Positions 43,879 through 54,930 of a stretch of 64,000 bases of DNA are shown here, in pieces. The notes beneath the pieces are model-generated. The model was not told where the DNA came from, ran no database searches, and saw nothing but the letters and a program-made list of their open reading frames with translations. The stretch is from NCBI GenBank assembly GCA_024752435.1, contig CP103033.1, forward strand, positions 1,302,001 through 1,366,000. The letters are read 5' to 3'. The stretch is from Allantophomopsis cytisporea. Taxonomy: Eukaryota; Ascomycota; Leotiomycetes; Phacidiales; Phacidiaceae. Every line of letters starts with the position of its first letter. Positions within the stretch are counted from its first letter, which is position 1. Position numbers and translations under genes: made by a program.

Positions 43879-44801
43879 ATGGGGATGGCAACGTCCTACC
43901 ACCATCTGCCATCATGGCGCTTTTATCAAAAGCTTTTGCTCTGCTCTATTTTCTCCACTGCAATTGCTATGAATACAGTCCCTCATTCTGGTCCTTCGCA
44001 TCTCAGCTTCTTGGAGTCCTTCCCTGTTACATATACTATCAACCAATCTGCGACTACGAAATGGGTTTCCGAAATAGCCTACAAAGATCATCCTGTGAAC
44101 TTGTATCTTATGGACTGGACTGGCATGGAAGTTAGGCAAACACTTTGTGGTAAGCAACGTTCCGTTCGCTAGGTGGTGTGTCAACTAGGTGGGAAAAAAC
44201 ACTGTTCATCTTGCTTATGTTTGTTATAGAAAATGTTCAATATACAGAGTATAGTAATTGTACATGGTGGCCAGACGCCAATCTTTACCCGAATAACGAT
44301 TATAAGATCATGCTTAATCAAACTGGATCCGGGAACTACACAGCTGGAGATGTTACTATTCTAGGAGCCGGAACAACTGCGCTCACTACAACCATAGAGC
44401 ACCCAACCCCAACTGCAACCTCTACCAGTACGGCTACATCGAAATCAACTACGTCCGCAACCTCTGCCACTGCTTCTACAACATTATCGGCTATATTGAA
44501 CTCGCAGTCGCAATTGCAATCGCAATTGGTATCGAAATCTAAGGGTATGAGTACCGGGGCCCTCGTCGGAATGTCGTTTGCCTCTGCAGCCATAGGAATA
44601 GGCTTATATCTCTTATTTGTTGTTCTATTATGGCTTAAGAGGCAAACATACAAAACATCCGGGTCCGAATATACTCCATCGCACAACGTCAACAACCCTT
44701 ATTATCGGGATACTACCAGTCTCAGCACTCTAGTTGGATCGGCGGATCGTGGTGAGAACCCTTCTACGACCAAACTGCCATTGTATGGCCGTACAAAATG
44801 A
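43879..44801 (+). CDS. Ser/Thr-rich single-pass membrane protein
   Basis: Two exons (43879-44149, 44230-44801) give 280 residues. An N-terminal hydrophobic stretch (LLLCSIFSTAIA) looks like a signal peptide, although about 20 residues precede it. The ectodomain has several N-glycosylation sequons (NQSA, NCTW, NQTG, NYTA) and paired cysteines. A Thr/Ser stalk (about 175-215) follows, then a transmembrane helix (GALVGMSFASAAIGIGLYLLFVVLLWL) and a basic cytoplasmic tail (KRQTYK). The layout resembles fungal cell-surface sensors or adhesin-like proteins of the Mid2 style, but no WSC or other named domain is visible. A start at 43885 is equally possible. No ATG-initiated frame extends upstream. 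Confidence 0.75.
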
Positions 44802-45394
44802 TATTCGTCACCCTTCAAATATCACTGGTCTTCGAATAAGAATAACTTTACGACCACACTGTAATAATACATAGAACGCTTAAGATAATTGTAGATTAAC
44901 ATTTTGCAGCTCCGCTTTTTACTTGTAAACACGCTCCAAGTCTCCAAGGCATAGATTGCCAGAGAGGATTCAGTGTTTCCCTCCTAATTTTGGGTCAATA
45001 TACCTCCAATACAGTGGTCTTTTCCCTCGAGTTCTTGATCTTATGCCGCTTTACACTGATAATATTCTAAAGGTTATACAATTGAGACCTGGAGACTGTG
45101 CCGGGTGATTTATCCTCATTAGATAGCTTAATATTTCGTCCAATTCATATTTTATCTATTTTATCTATTTTACTGTACTCTTGAAATCTCCATCCGCACG
45201 TGATTGATTACTAAGCATTCAACGGCCAATGATCATCACAGAAGGTACCACGACCGACGTAATTCTAGCGCATGTAATAAGACAGGGATCAAGCTCTAGA
45301 GTCCGGGGTAAGCTTAAAGCTCGCGCTATCCTTCCGTCTCGTCTCAACTTTACATAGTGCCCTTCTACACTCTCTAAATAAATAAACAAACAAG
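44802..45394. other. Intergenic region, no gene seen
   Basis: About 590 bp, AT-rich, between two plus-strand genes. A short direct repeat ttatctatttta is visible near 45150. Confidence 0.5.
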
Positions 45395-46097
45395 ATGGCT
45401 ACAACTCGCCTCGCCGCATCATTACTCTTACGTGCCTCGCGCGCTTCTCTCAAAACTACCTTCTCTCCACTCACACTGCTCTCACCGTCCAAGCCAGGTT
45501 TTGTTGCGCTTAAGAGCGGATACGTGGGCGCAACGCAGCCGTGGAGTATTCGAGGTTTGACTACTGAGAGCGGGAATAAGGTGTACGACTTTAATGAGGT
45601 AGGTTCTGTATAACTTGAGGGTCTCAGGATCATTAGGGTAGACAGCTGATATGGTGTATACAGGTGAAGAAAATTACAGAGGAGAAGAGGGAGGGCGTCG
45701 TGCTTGTTGGTACGTACTGCTACGGCTTCTAGTACCATCTTTCACCTGCGTGCGGTAATGACAAGGGAATCAAAGCTAACTCCGCGCAGATACCCGCGAA
45801 CCCGGCGAACTCGCTGACACCGGTCGAATTCCTGGCGCTATTAATGTCCCCGTCTCATCGCAGCCAGATGCTTGGCATATCACCGACGAGGAATTCGAGG
45901 ACCGGTTTGGTTTCGATCGTCCCAGCCAGGATACCGAAGTTGTTATGTACTGTAAGGCTGGAGTGAGAAGTCGGGCAGCTGCTGGGCTTGCTAGACAGGG
46001 TGGTTGGGAGAAGGTAGGCGAGTACCAGGGGAGTTGGTTGGATTGGGCGGGCAATGGGGGAAAGATTGATCGGTCGAAGGGGGCATACAACGGTTGA
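45395..46097 (+). CDS. Mitochondrial-type rhodanese (thiosulfate sulfurtransferase)
   Basis: Three exons (45395-45598, 45664-45709, 45790-46097) join in frame to 185 residues. The first 55 residues are basic and Ser/Leu-rich (MATTRLAASLLLRASRASLK), a probable mitochondrial presequence. A single rhodanese domain follows: VLVDTREPGELADTGRIPGA near 82-101, WHITDEEFEDRFGF, and the active-site loop YCKAGVRSR with the catalytic Cys at about 138. It ends GEYQGSWLDWAGNGG, typical of the TSTD1/Rdl-like group. It likely transfers sulfane sulfur from thiosulfate or glutathione persulfide. The middle exon is only 46 nt. Confidence 0.92.
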
Positions 46098-46847
46098 GCT
46101 GGACAATAGAAGGTTGTGTTTTGGACAGTATTGGTTGGTAATGTAGATATAAGTCTGATATATCAGATAGATGCAAGTGGATAATAGATATATAGTAAGT
46201 TTCTGTATTAGCTATGAGTAGTGCGATGTCAACTATAGTCATTATGCTTTCCTAAGCAGGAAACACTGTTATATAGTACACCAACTAATAGCTGTCTATT
46301 TCCACTCGCTAACTAGAATGATCTTGTTCATCTTCTATGCAGTGAAACGTCAATTGTATAGGTTGTAACCTAACAAATCATCTTGACATAATATTGCTGT
46401 TTCAGTGCTTTCTCTTGAAAGCAGAAGTTGACGATGGCGCTCAGCTGACAACCAGGACGGACCAAGGTATTGAACGATAAATATTTGACTGAAGAAATTG
46501 GGGTGTATTTCTCTAGTGGCCAATTGATTAGCCGGTTCGCCTCGGTGGAAATTGAGTAAAATGCAGCATAAGGATCCTTGCAGCCTTGACCGGGGCGAAT
46601 CATTAACGATTCCTGATTCAAAAATAACAAAATTTCTTCTAAAAAGCTTATAAGAGATCTTGTTAAGTCTCTACGTCCGGCAGTTTCAGGCGTCTTAGGA
46701 TTGGTCAAATTAAGCGCTTAACGGTTCTCAGTCGGTAAAGTCCGTCGTGCTAATTGCAATGTTCGTAATCCTCAATGAGGGAAGTTTATTTTGCTTTACT
46801 TTACTTAAGACCAAATATACGATTCGATTCTTCTTAGGAGTAGAGCT
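46098..46847. other. Intergenic region, no gene seen
   Basis: About 750 bp, AT-rich. No supported coding sequence or RNA gene. Confidence 0.5.
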
Positions 46848-48710
46848 ATGTCGAACATCGATTCTGCAGCTCTTCCTTACGAGGAACCCGGAGTTGTTGC
46901 GATTTTGACTTGGACTGGATTCCTTCTCCTGTTGAACATTGTGAATTATGTTGTAGACAATGTTGTCTACTGTGGTCTAATTGGCCAAATATTCCTTGGG
47001 GTAGCCTTTGGAACACCAGGTGGACAGTGGCTTGACATGAGCGTTGAGCAGGTCATTGTCCAGCTCGGGTACTTAGGCCTACTACTGCTTGTATACGAAG
47101 GTGAGGTCAACCGCCATACAAACGATGGGAGCGCTGACATTGTTACTTTTCTCCAGGTGGCCTGTTTACAAATTTCACTTCCTTGAAGGCCAACTTACTC
47201 CTTTCAGTCGGTGTTGCTTTGACTGGTATTTCGGTACCTATTGCTATCTCTTATTCCTTGCAAGGCTTTGTAAATGCATCACCTCTACAAGCCTTTGCCG
47301 CCGGAGCCGCACTTTGCTCAACAAGCTTGGGCACTACATTCACAGTGCTAGCTAGCAGTGGATTAACAACGACACGGCTAGGTGTAGTCTTGACCAGCGC
47401 AGCGATGATGGATGATGTAGTGGGACTAGTCATGGTTCAGGTTATTAGCAACTTGGGCAGTTCAGATTCCTCATTCAGCGCAGTAACCATAATTAGACCA
47501 CTTCTGGTTTCGGTTGCTTTCATTGTTATTGTACCTCTAGCCTGTCGTTTTATTGTCTATCCGCTCACTCTAGGGATGAACAATTATCGCCAGAAACATC
47601 CTCAAAGCTTGATCTCACAAATTCTGCAGCAGCAAAACACTGCCTGGATAATCCACATGATCATCCTGATCAGTATGGTCACGGGAGCATCTTATGCTGG
47701 AACATCCAACCTATTTGCAGCATACCTTTCCGGGGCAGCTATAAGTTGGTGGGATGCGGATGTTCCCCATATCGCAAAGGAGACAATCTCACATCAGTTG
47801 CACACTCTGGATAATTTATCACGAAACTTATCTCTAACAGCATCACTGCCGACCGGACAGATCCAAACACCCCCAGGAAGTGTTGATGGTGAGGCAGACC
47901 AAGTTCCGTTATCAAACCTGGTAACCTCGGCCAGTAAAAATGAAGTGAAAGTGGATGACTTCACTGGAGCATCAACCTACCACACCTATCTACACGAGGC
48001 TATCGAAAGAGTCCTTAAACCTCTTTTTTTTGTAAGTACGCATTTGCCTCGAGAGATATATATAATTAATGGTTCAGGCTTCAATTGGCTTCTCAATACC
48101 GATCTCACAGATGTTTACCGGCGACGTCATCTGGCGTGGTGCTATATACACTCTTTTGATGATATTAGCCAAGTTCGTCTGTGGTATCTGGCTCATTCGA
48201 TTATCGTTCCATCTATCGCTCCCAAAAACTAACATGACCAAGAAAGACACATCTACAAAAGCCAAACCTGCAAAGAAACTAAGCTCGGCAGTAGTTACGA
48301 CTCCGACGCCTGGCGAGGAAGAAATTGTGCCTGTCAAGCAAGCTGTACCGGACGATGTCAATGCCAATTCTACACCTGACCCAAAAGATGGATCGAAACC
48401 AGCCTTGAATTCATCAAACCCAAAGAAACCCATTTCACTCTATCCTGCTGGAATCCTTGGCAGCGCCATGGTAGCACGTGGCGAGGTTGGATTTTTAATC
48501 TCTTCAATTGCAGAAAGCCAGGGGATCTTCACAACGACCGTAAATGGAGTTGAGAATAACGACATCTATCTGGTAGTCACCTGGGCAATTATGCTATGCA
48601 CAATCATTGGACCATTGGTTGTGGGACTGCTTGTTCGACGTGTAAAGAAGCTGCAAGGTAGTGCACTTGTTGAAAGAAGAGATGCGTTGGGCGTCTGGGG
48701 TATAATGTAG
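46848..48710 (+). CDS. CPA2-type cation/H+ antiporter
   Basis: Three exons (46848-47100, 47157-48031, 48078-48710) join in frame to 586 residues. This Na_H_Exchanger-family membrane protein has about 12 hydrophobic segments. The ion-binding double aspartate lies in SAAMMDDVVGLVMVQ (about 163-177). TM segments such as VPIAISYSLQGF, GALCSTSLGTTF-like AAGAALCSTSLGTTF and LFAAYLSGAAISWW are typical. A hydrophilic, polar loop (about 318-370) and a second one rich in Lys/Pro/Thr (about 425-500, KKDTSTKAKPAKKLS) separate the last helices. The final helices begin GILGSAMVARGEVGFLISSI, with the conserved RGE motif. It likely exchanges K+ or Na+ for H+ at the plasma or an internal membrane. Fungal Kha1-like antiporters are the nearest named group, but assignment beyond CPA2 is inference. 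Confidence 0.88.
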
Positions 48711-49121
48711 ATTCGTTGTTATGATATATATTGTAGAATACAGATTGCTAGCTATATACTGAATAAACACTTATCTACTACGTTTAATCTTCATGAGTAA
48801 TATTATTACTATCATAATAAGCTATAACAAATAATTATCCTATTATACATTCTAAGTGCTTACGACTGCCGGATGCTATACCTAAGTTGAGGGGCCGCTT
48901 TATCCCTCCTCGAGCACCAGCCTTGGCGCAGGTTGCGTCAATCTCTCTTATCGATAACAACCTAAAATGCTTCGTTTTCAACCATGCGCTTGTGACTGCT
49001 TCATTATACAAACAACGCATAACCTCCATCTTCAAGCCCAACTTCGCTTTAACGGATAGGCCTGTGGCGATGAGTGCCTTCGATATACGATTTGGTGCTA
49101 CTAGCAGTTGATAACGCGGTG
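48711..49121. other. Intergenic region
   Basis: About 410 bp between two plus-strand genes. AT-rich up to 48850, then more mixed. No gene seen. Confidence 0.5.
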
Positions 49122-50099
49122 ATGGGGTCAAATGCGCAAAGTGACGACATGGAGACAGCAGCGGCCACTAAAGGCGACGATGGGCACACATCCTCTCGCG
49201 CATCCAAGTTTAGATTCAAGTCGAAGAAACGTTCATCCGAAGAGCGAAGGGCCTCTCATGATGAGAGTGACCGTGAAGAAGGACGCCGCCATCACCGTTC
49301 AAGACATCATCGCAGCAAGCGACGTCGGCAAACGCCAACTTTGCCAGACGATCCGGCATCCTACGATGATACCCATATCCCAAACGCCTCGTCTCACCGA
49401 TACATGGATTCGGACACGGCGTTCAGGGAGTCGCTTTTTGATGCTATGGCGGACGATGAGGGCGCGCAATTCTGGGAAGGAGTCTACGGTCAACCAATTC
49501 ATACATACCCAGACGTGAAGCAAGGCCCTGATGGGGAGTTGGAGCGTATGACAGATGAAGAGTATACCGCTTTCGTTCGATCGAAGATGTATGAAAAGAC
49601 TCACCAACATTTGATTGAAGAGAAAGCACGGCGCGATGCAGCTAAGAAGGAGCGGGAACGACTAGCCAAGGAAGGTCGAAAGGAAGAGCGCGAAGCACAG
49701 AAATTCAGAGACAAGGTGGAGGAGAGTTTACGAAGAGGGGAAGAGCGGAAAAAGAGGCGGTCTTGGGAGGAAAAGTGGAACTCTTATATCAAAAAATGGG
49801 AGGATCTTGCAAAGGGAGATAAATCAGCAAAGATTCCATGGCCCGTTGAGAGTGGCAGAAGGAGCGATATTGGCCAGTCTGAGATCGAGAGATTCTTCCT
49901 TTTTGCACCCAGCTCAGGCCAGCCATCAGAGACGAAGCTTGCTCAAGTGCTTAAGTCGGAGAGGATTCGCTGGCATCCTGATAAGATCCAGCAAAAGTAT
50001 GGCGGGCAAGAAATTCATGAGGACACAATGCAGGCAGTGACGGCTGTTTTCCAGATTATCGATCGTATGTGGAGCGAAACACGGGATAAAAAGTCGTAA
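49122..50099 (+). CDS. NFKBIL1-like protein with C-terminal J-like segment
   Basis: Single exon, 325 residues. A basic, Arg/His/Ser-rich N-terminus (EGRRHHRSRHHRSKRRRQ) precedes a highly charged coiled-coil region (about 155-235, rich in ERERLAKEGRKEERE-type sequence). The C-terminus IRWHPDKIQQKYGG resembles the J-like segment at the end of animal NF-kappa-B-inhibitor-like protein 1. In animals that protein is nuclear and linked to pre-mRNA splicing. The fungal role is unknown to me. The start is placed at the ATG of MGSNAQSDDMET because the open frame upstream contains no ATG. A start at the later MET is also possible. Confidence 0.75.
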   Translation: MGSNAQSDDMETAAATKGDDGHTSSRASKFRFKSKKRSSEERRASHDESDREEGRRHHRSRHHRSKRRRQTPTLPDDPASYDDTHIPNASSHRYMDSDTAFRESLFDAMADDEGAQFWEGVYGQPIHTYPDVKQGPDGELERMTDEEYTAFVRSKMYEKTHQHLIEEKARRDAAKKERERLAKEGRKEEREAQKFRDKVEESLRRGEERKKRRSWEEKWNSYIKKWEDLAKGDKSAKIPWPVESGRRSDIGQSEIERFFLFAPSSGQPSETKLAQVLKSERIRWHPDKIQQKYGGQEIHEDTMQAVTAVFQIIDRMWSETRDKKS

Positions 50100-50467
50100 C
50101 ATGCGCACCTTCTATCATGGAGATTGATAATGCAAATAATGATTACTTGAGGGGCCAGGGAGATTTAAATAATAGCTGATGTTGTGGAGAATGTTTTTTT
50201 CTTTGGAGAGTATGGAAGAGCAAGGGAGAGAAGAGGGTGTGTGGAAGAAGTGTGGAAATTGAAGAATCTGGGTATAATGATTGAAAATACAGTTAGAGAA
50301 CAGGTTACATAATATAGGTCAAACACAGGTTAAACACAGATCAATACAAAGCGATATACGGAATTGAATACAATTGCGCTCTTTGAACATTAAAATTTAC
50401 CGGACGCCTTGGCGGCCGACCAGAATAGCCTCGTTACATTTATGCTTCTTCAACTCGCGACTCCACC
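50100..50467. other. Convergent intergenic region
   Basis: About 370 bp between the NFKBIL1-like gene and the small minus-strand gene. Probably both 3' UTRs. No gene. Confidence 0.5.
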
Positions 50468-50733
50468 CTATGACTTGTTGTTTTCAACGGTCTTGGCGGC
50501 TGCCTCCTTGACGTGGTCCTCGAGAGGGTGCTTTGGGTTCGACTCGAGCTTCTGGGTGATGTTAACTTGTGTTTTCAACAGTTTGGAGTTGTTCGGGATG
50601 TACTTACGTCGAGATCAGACTTGCCACTGGTCTCTTGCTTGTTGGTGCTTCCCTGGGCGGTTGCGGTGTTCTGCTGAGCTCCGGACTGGTCCTTTGGCTC
50701 TGGGGATTGACGGCCTGCGTTGACGGAAGACAT
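50468..50733 (-). CDS. Small hydrophilic protein, 69 residues, two exons
   Basis: Exon 1 (50733-50608) and exon 2 (50551-50468) are joined by a 56-nt GTAAGT-CAG intron that falls between codons. The product begins MSSVNAGRQSPEPKDQSGAQ and ends KEAAAKTVENNKS. It is rich in Gln, Lys, Glu, Ser and Asn, has no cysteine and no hydrophobic segment, and contains SNPKHPLEDHVKEAAAK, which could form one amphipathic helix. Codons are almost all of the C-ending or G-ending preferred type, suggesting strong expression. It looks like the small stress- or stationary-phase proteins of filamentous fungi, but I cannot name a family. The gene is easily missed because neither exon alone is long. Confidence 0.8.
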
Positions 50734-51513
50734 ATTGTGGATTGGATTGGATTTAAGTTGGGATTTGGTGGGATGTCTGATTTGAATTGTTAGTCAAGGT
50801 TATTTTTTGTATTTGGTAGAGTGAGGAGGGGGAGATTTGACGATATGTGTATGAGAGATGACGTTGTTAAAAGGTTGACGATTGAGATGAAGACCATGTT
50901 TAAGGTGATAATGGATAAAAGGAGCAAGACTTGGGAGCTGTCACTTACGAATTGACCTTTTTTTTAGTCTTGCGTATCGTGATGAGAATGTGAATGATTG
51001 TTTATGAAGATTGAGAGAAATCGGATATTGAAAGTTGTTTTGTACTTGAGTATTGAGCTGGCTCATCATTGCCCCACTACCTACGTCAATGGAGACTAAC
51101 GTCATACCCTCCTGTCCTGCTCCTGTAGTGCTTGCAGGGGGATAGTTGTTTCTGCCTGAATAAATCAGTGATCGTCGCTCACAAATATCAGGCACCTAGA
51201 TCATCATCGTGATATGCACGTGCTCATCGCACTCGTCTGACCTTGGTGCCTCATGTCCAACCTGAATCCGTATGGTGGTAGGTGCAGGTAGGCACGTAGG
51301 GAAAGCATGTGCACGTAGCGTGTGTAGATACTCTGCGATTGCCTCGGCCTTTGGTGCTTATCGATCGGCAATGAATAATGTAAGCACATGCGGTTCGGGA
51401 ACGTTACATACTTGTAAGATAATACAATATCACAACAGAAACCAAATTTCAATTCTTCTCACCTCTGCTCTGATCTCATCTCCACTGCTCTGATCCTCTC
51501 TCCAACATCCAAA
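50734..51513. other. Divergent intergenic region
   Basis: About 780 bp between the 69-residue protein and the PEX11-family gene. It is probably the promoter of both. A T/C-rich run lies near 51440-51510. No coding sequence is seen. Confidence 0.5.
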
Positions 51514-52489
51514 ATGAGCGAGATACAAGGTATCGTCGTGCCTGATACGCAACCAGGAAAAGACATCCCGACACCGGCTCCAAAACCGCCTTCCCCACCT
51601 TCATTGCAATCACTAAAAGCATGGCTACCAATCTATTTGCAAAAGGCCGATGGAACAATCGTCCACCTAAATCGGTACGCAGACCTCCTTTGCGCAAGAA
51701 ATCAAAACTAACTTGCACAGCATTCTTGCTACACCCGCCGGCACAGATAGGCTGCTAATGACAGTCGGCTATACGACTTTAGCAGCAAGCACCGCCCTGA
51801 CGAACATTTTGACATGGCGACTACGTGATACAGCACGACGGATCGTCGAAGTAGCAATTTCACTACCACCAGATACACAGCTTGTCATCGATGCCTCTGC
51901 GCTATCTAGCGCACGCCTACTGCGCGTCTCGCAATCACTCAAAGCGTTGTCCGACCTGATATCTGATTTCCGTATCTTCGTGCGGCTATGGGGCCTGCTG
52001 GACATCTGGGCGTGGGGTAGCGGGTTGGTGCGTAGTCCGCCGGCGGACAAGACGCTGAAAACCATTGCGTGGACGCAAGTTGCGGTCAATGTGGCATATC
52101 AATTCTTGGAGAATGGCGCTTACTTGTCGCAGAAGGGCGTGTTGGGATGGTCCAAAGAGAAACAGTTCAGTGCATGGCTGTGGAGCTCGAAATTCTGGGC
52201 TGCGCATGTGGGGCTAGATCTCTATAAATTGTTTTACGAGGAGAGGAAGAGGCGGGCGAGGAAGATAGTTGGCGATAAGTATAGTGAGGCGGAACTGGCG
52301 ATCAAGTTGCAGGAGAGGAAGGAGAGAAGTGCTTGGAAGAGAAGTCTAATAACCAATTTGGCTTATGCTCCCCTTACTATTCATTGGAGTTTAGAGGAGG
52401 GACTTTGTAGTGATGCATGGGTTGGTGCTTTGGGTAGTATTGCTGGCATAGCAGGCTTAAGGGAGATTTGGAGAGTAACAGCAGAATAA
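51514..52489 (+). CDS. Peroxisomal biogenesis factor 11 family protein
   Basis: Two exons (51514-51674, 51721-52489) join in frame to 309 residues. A Pro-rich leader (PTPAPKPPSPPSLQSLK) is followed by the PEX11 fold. The segment LKALSDLISDFRIFVRLWGLLDIWAWGSG (about 130-158) matches the conserved region of PEX11C-type proteins, and GLDLYKLFYEERKRRARK lies after a further hydrophobic segment. The C-terminal LAYAPLTIHWSLEEGLCSDAWVG is the last membrane-associated part. PEX11 proteins elongate and divide peroxisomes. The exact paralogue (PEX11B or PEX11C) cannot be set by eye. Confidence 0.85.
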
Positions 52490-53453
52490 TATGTTGGGAA
52501 AAGTCACTGAATACCTACATAAGCCATGTACAATTACGGCAGCGTCTGCGGTAGTCTATCATAGGAGGTAGTGCTTAGGGAACCTTTGTATGTCGGTATA
52601 CTGCATCATCATGTTCTAGAGTGCATTGTTGACTTCATCTTTAGCGTTGAAAAGAACATTTGGTTATATGGTTCTCCAAGATATAGCATATGGATCGCGC
52701 TGGTTGTTGGATTTCCCGCGCCATAACGGAGAAAGCATGGGCGCGTGATTTGTTCAAAATCGGCGAGGACACCAAGCCTCTTAGTCTATAGCAACACAGT
52801 CAAGTGCTGTGGTATTACAACTATAAACGGTGCCTGCGGATTTGTAGAAGACGGGAGTGTCGGCTATGCTGGATTTTAGTAGCAATTACGGCTGGTTGTG
52901 GTCAGGCTAAATATCCAACTCATTATTATCTACGTTACGCTTTACGCAGATATAAGATTGGGCACCGCAACAGCTTCATCAGCAAGAATGATTTGGAATT
53001 GAACTGTTTATACGTGTTGTGTCGTGGTTCCAAGTGAAGTTTTTCAGGTCGAAGTATATAAACGAATTTGCTCATCACTATCTCCTTTCGCTACTCGAAG
53101 ACAGTTCTACGCACTTGAATCAATTGTACATTTTTGACCTTCAGAGTCTATGGACTCAGTAACAAGCAAAAAAAAGACAAAGAACAATCTCTCAACATCG
53201 AGAATGCCTTTCGTAATATTACTATTGTAACTCTTCGCTTCGTATTCATCTGGCACCACGGTTAGCACGCCCGTGATAAAGCTTGATTCATCCTGGCTAC
53301 ATTTTCATCACCTAGTATAAGCCGTCTTTGAACGATTGCTTAACCTGACCGCATTGCACTAAACATCGTGGCAGTAACCTTCGCCATCAACGTCAATCTT
53401 CCACCGAATGCCATAAGATGGTATCATTCCCAACCCGAAACAAAACTCGATAA
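52490..53453. other. Convergent intergenic region, no gene seen
   Basis: About 960 bp between the PEX11-family gene and nse1, which converge here. Short frames such as one at 52804-53037 show no similarity. Likely 3' UTRs plus spacer. Confidence 0.5.
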
Positions 53454-54428
53454 TCATTCATCATCATCTTCGTCTTCAGCAACTTCTTCAACGACTTGAC
53501 TCCTCTTACTGCCCGCTTTACTTATTCTCCGTCCCCTCTGATATGCATCTGTAGTTGTAACAGCTCTTTCGCCGACGAAATTCTTCCCAGTCCACTCAGT
53601 TCCACACTTCGTACACATACGACCTCCATTCTCATCTCGAGCGTGTGTTCTCCAGTATGCAGCTGCACAAATATCATGTAGTCGAAGTGTACAATCCACC
53701 TCCGCACATCTCTGACCAACAGTGACAATGTCTTTGCAAGCTACACAGTACTTGATCCTCTGCCACTCGTCCGCACCATCCGGCTCATCATAGTTGTAGG
53801 TGTTCCTCAGCCAAGATCGCAATTCCAACAGCGCTCTTGCCGAAAGACTGTAGAAATGAGCTTTAGATTTTTCAAGCCACCCTTCTTGAACAAGGTTTCG
53901 GAGCAATTGTTCAGCCTGTTGCTGAGTGAGGCCCTTATCATAAGCTTGTGGTTCTCCATCTGCGTCTGCATCTCGTCGCGCTGGAGCCTTAGCAACCTTC
54001 ATGGCTTGTAAACTCGTCACTGCCATTACTTCTGCTCGCTGAGAGTTGTATCCCTCGAACATCAAATCCAGTAATCTCTTGATATACGCGATCTCCTCTG
54101 TGCTTCGTACAGTCGCAATCTGCGTGACTGGATCACTCGTTGAATTCACCAATGCCCATATTCGTTCTTTCGTGACTTGGTGGTATGTAGATCTTATTTC
54201 ATAATCGAAAGGAGATAGAGCATCTGCAGCTTCACCTAGATACGATTCGAAATCTTCGAAGGAGACATCCTCGGGTCGTGTGAGTTCGTCGGGGTTTTGT
54301 ACTGAGAAAATGGCTGCGAGAATGGGTTTTGCTTGGTCGAAAGTTACGGTACCACGCGCAAGCAGAGCTTGGATGAATGCACGATTTGAATCGTCGTGAT
54401 TGACAGCGTGGGCGTCTTCATCTGCCAT
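53454..54428 (-). CDS. nse1: Smc5/6 complex subunit Nse1
   Basis: Single exon, 324 residues. The N-terminal two-thirds contains winged-helix segments with NRAFIQALLARGTVTFDQAK at the start, and LTQQQAEQLLRNLVQEGWL, HFYSLSARALLELRSWL before the zinc domain. The C-terminal RING-like (variant C4HC3) domain has ligands C228, C231, C241, C246, H251, C254, C272 and C275. An acidic tail (EEVAEDEDDDE) ends the protein. Nse1 pairs with Nse3 and Nse4, acts as a ubiquitin ligase subunit and is needed for DNA repair by Smc5/6. Two ACGCGA boxes lie 56-71 bp upstream of the start codon, which suggests G1/S control by an MBF-type factor such as the Mbp1-like protein in this window. Confidence 0.94.
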   Translation of the reverse strand: MADEDAHAVNHDDSNRAFIQALLARGTVTFDQAKPILAAIFSVQNPDELTRPEDVSFEDFESYLGEAADALSPFDYEIRSTYHQVTKERIWALVNSTSDPVTQIATVRSTEEIAYIKRLLDLMFEGYNSQRAEVMAVTSLQAMKVAKAPARRDADADGEPQAYDKGLTQQQAEQLLRNLVQEGWLEKSKAHFYSLSARALLELRSWLRNTYNYDEPDGADEWQRIKYCVACKDIVTVGQRCAEVDCTLRLHDICAAAYWRTHARDENGGRMCTKCGTEWTGKNFVGERAVTTTDAYQRGRRISKAGSKRSQVVEEVAEDEDDDE

Positions 54429-54483
54429 TGTGTATCGTATTTGGAGAAATTGTGCAGATGGTTTGTTCGTGGTAAGCTGGGTG

Positions 54484-54499
54484 ACGCGACGTAACGCGA
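54484..54499. promoter_or_regulatory. Pair of MCB-like boxes upstream of nse1
   Basis: ACGCGA occurs at 54484-54489 and again at 54494-54499, ten bases apart, within 71 bp of the nse1 start codon. On the coding strand each reads TCGCGT. MBF-type factors recognise ACGCGT and close variants. One helical turn of spacing suggests paired binding. Function is inferred. Confidence 0.45.
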
Positions 54500-54930
54500 A
54501 GCGAGGAATGTTCGTGATGCTTTTAATTTAGGTATGGGGTAGAACATTACGCTTTGGGGTTCATTGATGAATATAAGATCAACCCAAACATCAAACATAT
54601 TGTTTTATCTTGAAGGACTATCAAAACCATTGTGCCACAGTAGAGGAGCAGCAACTCACGTGCTATCTTTCATTTCCTTCGTTTCTTATCTTGCCTTGAA
54701 CAGTCCCTCTGACATGTGTTTGTTAGTTTGCAAATGGCTGGCAGATCAGCGTCTTATCTTCTGTGTACTATGTGCGATTGAACCTAACGGTCTGTACTGG
54801 TTGTTCTTCATTTTAAGTATTCAGGATCTATTGCAGTCCGCCGAGTCGGCGATACTTGTCCGGAAGGAGGATTACAGTGCGTAAATTCCTCAATGACACC
54901 ATTGAGCTTTCAGTCTGCTATGACATGAAC

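Noticed and set aside
49074..49121. Upstream extension of the NFKBIL1-like protein
   Set aside because: The open frame begins at GTG and has no ATG before 49122. A nuclear fungal gene should start at ATG.
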